From the NCBI RefSeq assembly GCF_000747155.1, contig NZ_AVCK01000011.1:62001-126000 (forward strand): 64,000 nt of DNA. Direction: 5' to 3'. This document shows positions 61,362 to 64,000 of this stretch, piece after piece; the first letter of the stretch is position 1, and each line of letters begins with the position of its first letter. Source of the stretch: Arenimonas metalli CF5-1 (lineage in GTDB: Bacteria > Pseudomonadota > Gammaproteobacteria > Xanthomonadales > Xanthomonadaceae). The notes under the pieces were generated by a model, which had not been told where the DNA came from, did no database searches, and saw nothing but the letters and a program-made list of their open reading frames with translations. A program made the translations under genes and the position numbers.

Positions 61362-63413
61362 GTGGACGACCTCGCCGAACGCACGCTCGCGGCGCTGGCG
61401 CCCGGCGGGCCGCTGGCGGAGGGCCTGCCCGGCTATGCGCCGCGCGCGGCCCAGGCCCAGCTGGCGGAGGCCGTGGCGCAGGCGATGGATGCGCGCGCAA
61501 CGCTCATCGCCGAGGCCGGCACCGGCACCGGCAAGACCTACGCCTACCTGGTGCCGGCGCTGCTGTCGGGCCAGCGCACCATCATTTCCACCGGCACCCG
61601 CGCGCTGCAGGACCAGCTCTACCACCGCGACCTGCCGCGCGTGCGCGAGGCGCTGGGCGCCAGCGTCAAGACCGCGCTGCTAAAGGGCCGCGCCAACTAC
61701 CTCTGCCAGTACCGGCTGGAGCAGGCCAAGGGCGAGAAGTTCCTTTCGCGCGAAGTGGCCGTGGAGTTCCAGCGCGTGGTCGCCTGGGCCGGGCGCACGC
61801 AGCGCGGTGACCTCGCCGAGCTGGCCGACATCGCCGAGGATTCGCCGCTGTGGCCGCAGGTCACCTCCACCGCCGACAACTGCCTGGGCGGCGAGTGCCC
61901 GTTCTGGAGCGAGTGCTTCGTGGCCAAGGCGCGCCAGCAGGCGCAGGCCGCGGACCTCGTGGTGGTCAACCACCACCTGCTGCTGGCCGACCTGGCGATC
62001 AAGCAGGAGGGCTTCGGCGAAATCCTGCCGGGCGCCGCGGCCTTCGTGCTGGACGAGGCGCACCAGCTGCCCGAGCTGGCCTCGCAGTTCTTCGGCGAAG
62101 GCCTCGGCGCGCGCCAGCTTGCCGATCTCTCGCGCGACGCGTTGGCCGAGTGCAAGCACGTCACCGCGTCGCTGGCCACCGTGCTGGGTCCCGCCCGCAG
62201 CCTCGAGCAGGCGACGCGCGAGGCGCGCCTGGCGATGGAAGGCCTGCCGCAGCGCGGCCCGATGGCGCGACTGATGGCCCAGCCCAAGCTGCCGGGCGCG
62301 ATGGACATGCTCGAGCACACGCTGGCCGAACTGCAGCAGGCCCTGGCGCCGCTGTCCGAAGCCTCGCCCGGCTTCGCCGCCTGCGGCGACCGCGTCGCCG
62401 AACTCCTCCGCCGCCTCCGCGCCTGGCGCCGCCCCGACGCAAGCGCGGAAGAAAATGTACCAGGTTCATTTTCCGATCCAGCGGCCTCGATCTGCGGGGA
62501 ACCTGACCCGGAAAATGAACCTGGTACATCTTCTTCCGCTGCCGCATTCGCGGTGCGGTGGTATGAGCTGACGCCGCGCGGCTTCACGCTGCAGCGCACG
62601 CCGCTGGACGTGTCCGGTCCGCTGCGCGAGTACCGCGAGAAGAGCCGGGCGGCGTGGATCTTCACCTCGGCGACGATGGCGGTGGCCGGCGATTTCCAGC
62701 ACATCGGCAAGCGCCTGGGCCTGGACCGGCCGCGCGAGTTGCTGCAGCCCAGCCCCTTCGACTGGCCGAACCAGGCGCTGTGCTACCTGCCGCGCAACCT
62801 GCCCGAACCCAACAGCCACGGCTTCCTCGACGCCATGCTCGACGAGGTGTGGCCGGTGCTGGAGGCCTCGAAAGGCCGCGCGTTCCTGTTGTTCACGTCG
62901 CACCGCGCGCTGCGCGAAGCGGCCGAGCAGCTGCGCGAGGGGCCGTGGCCGCTGTTCGTGCAGGGCACCGCGCCGCGCAACACGCTGCTCGAGCAATTCC
63001 GCGCGTCCGGCAACGGCGTGCTGCTGGGTGCCGCCAGTTTCTGGGAGGGCGTGGACGTGGCCGGCGAGGCGCTGAGCGTCGTCGTGATCGACCGCATCCC
63101 CTTCGCCGCACCCGACGATCCCGTGCTGGAGGCGCGCCTGGACGCCGTGCGCCGCGCCGGCGGGAATCCCTTCCGCGACGAGCAGCTGCCGCAGGCAGTG
63201 ATCGCACTCAAGCAGGGCGTCGGCCGGCTGATCCGCAGTGAGTCCGACCGCGGCGTGCTGGTGCTGTGCGATCCGCGCCTGGTCACGAAGTCCTACGGCC
63301 GACTGTTCCTCGACAGCCTGGCGCCGTTCCCGCGCACCCGCGTGCTGGCCGACGTGCAGGACTTTTTCGCGGCACAATCCTCCGACCCCGAAGCCGACGA
63401 GGCCCTGCCGTGA
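61362..63413 (+). CDS. yoaA: DinG/YoaA-family DNA helicase with an in-frame palindromic insertion
   Basis: This XPD-like superfamily 2 helicase unwinds DNA 5' to 3'. The 683-residue frame starts at a GTG directly after the lipoprotein stop. It has Walker A AEAGTGTGKTYAYLVPAL, the iron-sulfur cysteines in NYLCQYRL, NCLGGECPFWSEC, DEAH in VLDEAHQLPE and the late GVGRLIRSESDRG motif VI. E. coli YoaA has 636 residues. About 33 extra residues (about 360-392, with NVPGSFS and ENEPGTS) lie between two segments of the C-terminal half and come from a family C palindrome. The copy has four rather than five T/A in each arm and is read in a different frame on its left side from the hrpA copies. tsaB overlaps the stop by 4 bp. 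Confidence 0.92.
   Translation: MDDLAERTLAALAPGGPLAEGLPGYAPRAAQAQLAEAVAQAMDARATLIAEAGTGTGKTYAYLVPALLSGQRTIISTGTRALQDQLYHRDLPRVREALGASVKTALLKGRANYLCQYRLEQAKGEKFLSREVAVEFQRVVAWAGRTQRGDLAELADIAEDSPLWPQVTSTADNCLGGECPFWSECFVAKARQQAQAADLVVVNHHLLLADLAIKQEGFGEILPGAAAFVLDEAHQLPELASQFFGEGLGARQLADLSRDALAECKHVTASLATVLGPARSLEQATREARLAMEGLPQRGPMARLMAQPKLPGAMDMLEHTLAELQQALAPLSEASPGFAACGDRVAELLRRLRAWRRPDASAEENVPGSFSDPAASICGEPDPENEPGTSSSAAAFAVRWYELTPRGFTLQRTPLDVSGPLREYREKSRAAWIFTSATMAVAGDFQHIGKRLGLDRPRELLQPSPFDWPNQALCYLPRNLPEPNSHGFLDAMLDEVWPVLEASKGRAFLLFTSHRALREAAEQLREGPWPLFVQGTAPRNTLLEQFRASGNGVLLGAASFWEGVDVAGEALSVVVIDRIPFAAPDDPVLEARLDAVRRAGGNPFRDEQLPQAVIALKQGVGRLIRSESDRGVLVLCDPRLVTKSYGRLFLDSLAPFPRTRVLADVQDFFAAQSSDPEADEALP
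62455..62529. repeat. Palindromic repeat, family C copy 3, inside yoaA
   Basis: Arms 62455-62475 and 62509-62529 (ATGTACCAGGTTCATTTTCC onward and the complement) are perfect over 21 bp around a 33-base loop. Compared with the hrpA copies the T run is one base shorter in the left arm and the A run one base shorter in the right arm, so the total change is compensated. The GAAGAA and TTCTTC just outside also pair. Confidence 0.93.
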
Positions 63414-64000
63414 AGCTGCTCGCCATCGAAACCAGCACCGAGGCCTGCTCGGTCGCCGTTTACGTGGACGGCGAGGTGCGCGAGCGCCACGAACTCGCGC
63501 CGCGCCGGCACACGCAGCTGGTGCTGCCCTGGGCCGACGAGCTGATGGCCGAGGCCGGCCTGCGCAAGTCGCAGCTCGACGCGATTGCCGTGGGCCGCGG
63601 CCCCGGCGCCTTCACCGGCGTGCGCCTCGCCATCGCCATCGTGCAGGGCCTGGCGCTGGCGCTGGATCGCCCGGTGCTGCCGGTCTCCACGCTGGCGGTG
63701 CTGGCGATGCAGGGGCAGGGCGACGACATCCTCGCGGCGATCGATGCGCGCATGGGCGAGGTGTATCTCGGTGAGTTCCTGCGAGCGCCCGACGGCCTGG
63801 TGCAGGCCGCTTCGCCGGAAGTGATCGTGCCCCCGTCGCAGGCGATGCGTCCGGCGACGCCGGTGCACGGTGTCGGCACCGGCTTCGGCGCGGAGTCGTC
63901 CGCGCTGGTGGCACGTCTCGGCGACTCGCTGCTCGGCTTCGACGCCAGCGCCCTCCCGCGCGCCGCCGACCTGGCCCGCCTGGCCGCCGCCGCCTACGAA
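63410..64000 (+). CDS. tsaB: tRNA threonylcarbamoyladenosine synthesis protein TsaB, 5' part
   Basis: TsaB acts with TsaD and TsaE to place threonylcarbamoyl on A37 of tRNAs that read ANN codons. The frame starts at the GTG overlapping the yoaA stop (GTGA) and is open to the window edge, so 197 residues are visible and the 3' end is missing. KLLAIETSTEACSVAVY is the ASKHA-type phosphate-1 motif and AVGRGPGAFTGVRLAIAIVQG is the family hallmark. The full protein is usually about 230 residues. Confidence 0.95.
   Translation, partial: MKLLAIETSTEACSVAVYVDGEVRERHELAPRRHTQLVLPWADELMAEAGLRKSQLDAIAVGRGPGAFTGVRLAIAIVQGLALALDRPVLPVSTLAVLAMQGQGDDILAAIDARMGEVYLGEFLRAPDGLVQAASPEVIVPPSQAMRPATPVHGVGTGFGAESSALVARLGDSLLGFDASALPRAADLARLAAAAYE

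Overview
The window is a stretch of chromosome from a GC-rich gammaproteobacterium, most probably of the Xanthomonadaceae (Lysobacterales). This rests on gene order: pilS-pilR, pilA, pilB-pilC-pilD-coaE next to sucC-sucD, and the run fmdB, aspS, yebC, ruvCAB, ybgC, tolQRAB, pal, cpoB, queE, queC, tRNA-Lys. The genus cannot be fixed from the sequence alone. Nearly all DNA is coding. No prophage, integron, CRISPR array or transposase gene is present.

Layout. Positions 1-9234 hold the end of a Nudix/TMP-synthase-like gene, then on the minus strand coaE, pilD, pilC and pilB (pilus assembly), pilA (major pilin, with a good sigma-54 promoter) and the pilR/pilS two-component genes that are expected to drive it. 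Positions 9379-13139 encode succinyl-CoA synthetase and NAD synthetase. Positions 13194-19635 carry the conserved block bamD <> rluD-pgeF-(TPR gene)-clpB, with a clear heat-shock promoter before clpB. Positions 19708-27555 hold a TonB-dependent receptor, a cryptochrome/photolyase-family protein, the YbaL antiporter and the ABC-F ATPase YheS.

Positions 27729-41864 are an almost continuous plus-strand run: FmdB, a lipoprotein, aspartyl-tRNA synthetase, an acetyltransferase, a hydrolase, YebC, the RuvCAB resolvasome, the Tol-Pal envelope complex, queuosine synthesis and tRNA-Lys. Many of these genes overlap by 4 bp (ATGA or GTGA) and are probably translationally coupled. Positions 42186-53964 encode an LpxR-like outer-membrane deacylase, RecQ, Dps, the RNA helicase HrpA, RelA and a membrane TPR protein. 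Positions 53961-64000 carry a 1479-residue multidomain glycosyltransferase with less biased codon use, PBP1B, a small lipoprotein, the YoaA/DinG-type helicase and the start of tsaB.

The most unusual signal is a population of short palindromic repeats of at least four families. Some sit between genes as expected of REP-like elements. Several, however, lie inside protein-coding genes and are read through in frame: three in hrpA (two families), one in yoaA and one in yheS. Another copy supplies the last codons and stop of coaE. The inserted peptides fall in loops and the genes look intact, which recalls the palindromic elements inside Rickettsia genes. The hrpA copies together account for most of the extra length of this HrpA over the E. 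coli protein. No mobilising enzyme is encoded here, so any transposase (for example a RAYT/TnpA-REP) must lie elsewhere.
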